A DNA stretch of 5,434 nt from an uncultured Spirochaetales bacterium (GTDB lineage Bacteria > Spirochaetota > Spirochaetia > Sphaerochaetales > Sphaerochaetaceae), in contig CASEZU010000053.1 in NCBI GenBank assembly GCA_949292445.1, forward strand, positions 1 to 5,434, in the 5' to 3' direction. Each line of letters opens with the position of its first letter. Position 1 is the stretch's first letter. Shown here piece after piece: positions 5,132 through 5,434 of the stretch. The notes under the pieces were generated by a model. It did not search any database and was not told the DNA's origin. It saw only the letters and a program-made list of their open reading frames with translations. Made by a program: the position numbers and the translations under genes.

Positions 5132-5434
5132 ATGGGAGAGATACTCAGGATCGACAATATCTCCGTTTCATACGGGAACATAAGGGCTCTCTCAAATGTG
5201 TCCATGAGCGTTGATGAGGGGGATATCGTCTCTCTTATCGGCGCCAACGGTGCCGGAAAGTCCACGCTTCTCAATGCGATAGTCGGCCTCGTTCCTCTCA
5301 AGGAAGGCAGCATCTCATTCTCAGGAGAGACGATCTGCCAGGCTAAGCAGCATCACAGGGGAGGCCTCTCCACAGATCTGATTGCTCGCCGCGGTATCGC
5401 GCTTGTCCCGGAAGGCCGTCATGTCTTTGCGGAC
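5132..5434 (+). CDS. livF: Branched-chain amino acid ABC importer, ATPase LivF (3' part outside window)
   Basis: The first 101 residues of the second cytoplasmic ATPase; the frame is still open at the window edge. Visible: MGEILRIDNISVSYGNIRALSNVSMSV (1-27), the typical LivF opening; Walker A GANGAGKST (37-45); and VPEGRHVFAD (92-101), the LivF Q-loop region where glutamate stands in place of the usual glutamine. Between the ETI strand end and VPEG there is a longer, His/Arg-rich linker (CQAKQHHRGGLSTDLIARR, about 69-87), roughly 8 residues longer than E. coli LivF as I recall it. Signature, Walker B and H-loop lie outside. It is the last expected gene of a classical five-gene liv operon. Confidence 0.92.
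   Translation, partial: MGEILRIDNISVSYGNIRALSNVSMSVDEGDIVSLIGANGAGKSTLLNAIVGLVPLKEGSISFSGETICQAKQHHRGGLSTDLIARRGIALVPEGRHVFAD

Noticed and set aside
4771..5313. 180-codon minus-strand open frame across livG/livF
   Set aside because: It lies opposite two clear ATPase genes, spans their junction and has no recognisable motif. It is a mirror of codon bias.
1..5434. Mobile element, CRISPR array, phage or defence system
   Set aside because: No transposase, integrase or direct-repeat array was seen, and no att-like duplication of the tRNA 3' end in this window. Gene content is core metabolism and transport with uniform codon use.

Overview
The window looks like ordinary chromosomal housekeeping and transport DNA from a Gram-negative-type (diderm) bacterium, moderately GC-rich by eye. 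A spirochaete close to Sphaerochaetales is my best guess. It rests mainly on the LivK export signal, which ends in an Ala-Gly-Gly-Ser-rich junction without a lipobox cysteine, and on frequent AGG arginine codons. This is inference; another anaerobic lineage is possible. There are no mobile elements, CRISPR repeats or foreign-looking segments.

Layout, all on the + strand. (1) 1-292 is the 3' end of a DNA topoisomerase I gene (topA), followed by a stem-loop terminator at 298-337. (2) 356-859 encodes a 167-residue flavodoxin/WrbA-like FMN protein. A longer reading frame opens at 296, but it runs through the topA terminator. A strong extended -10 element places the transcript start on the ATG at 356, so the message may be leaderless. 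(3) 925-998 is tRNA-Arg(CCU), with its own likely promoter and an 11-bp stem-loop terminator starting 2 nt after the gene. (4) 1033-1208 is an AT-rich control region with two candidate promoters and a TTGCATA/TATGCAA inverted repeat. (5) 1209-5434 is a branched-chain amino acid type ABC importer operon in the classical order livK-livH-livM-livG-livF. livF runs off the right edge after 101 codons.

The liv genes form one uptake machine. LivK is the exported binding protein, LivH and LivM are the two membrane permeases, and LivG and LivF are the two ATPases. The last four are tightly packed: TGA-T-ATG at livH/livM and livG/livF, and an ATGA overlap at livM/livG. livK is set apart from livH by 85 nt carrying an 18-bp hairpin capped by a cUUCGg tetraloop. 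That hairpin is the most plausible device for making more binding protein than membrane components.

I did not find a clearly new biological system. The points worth a second look are regulatory: the possible leaderless flavodoxin message, the livK control region and the livK-livH hairpin.
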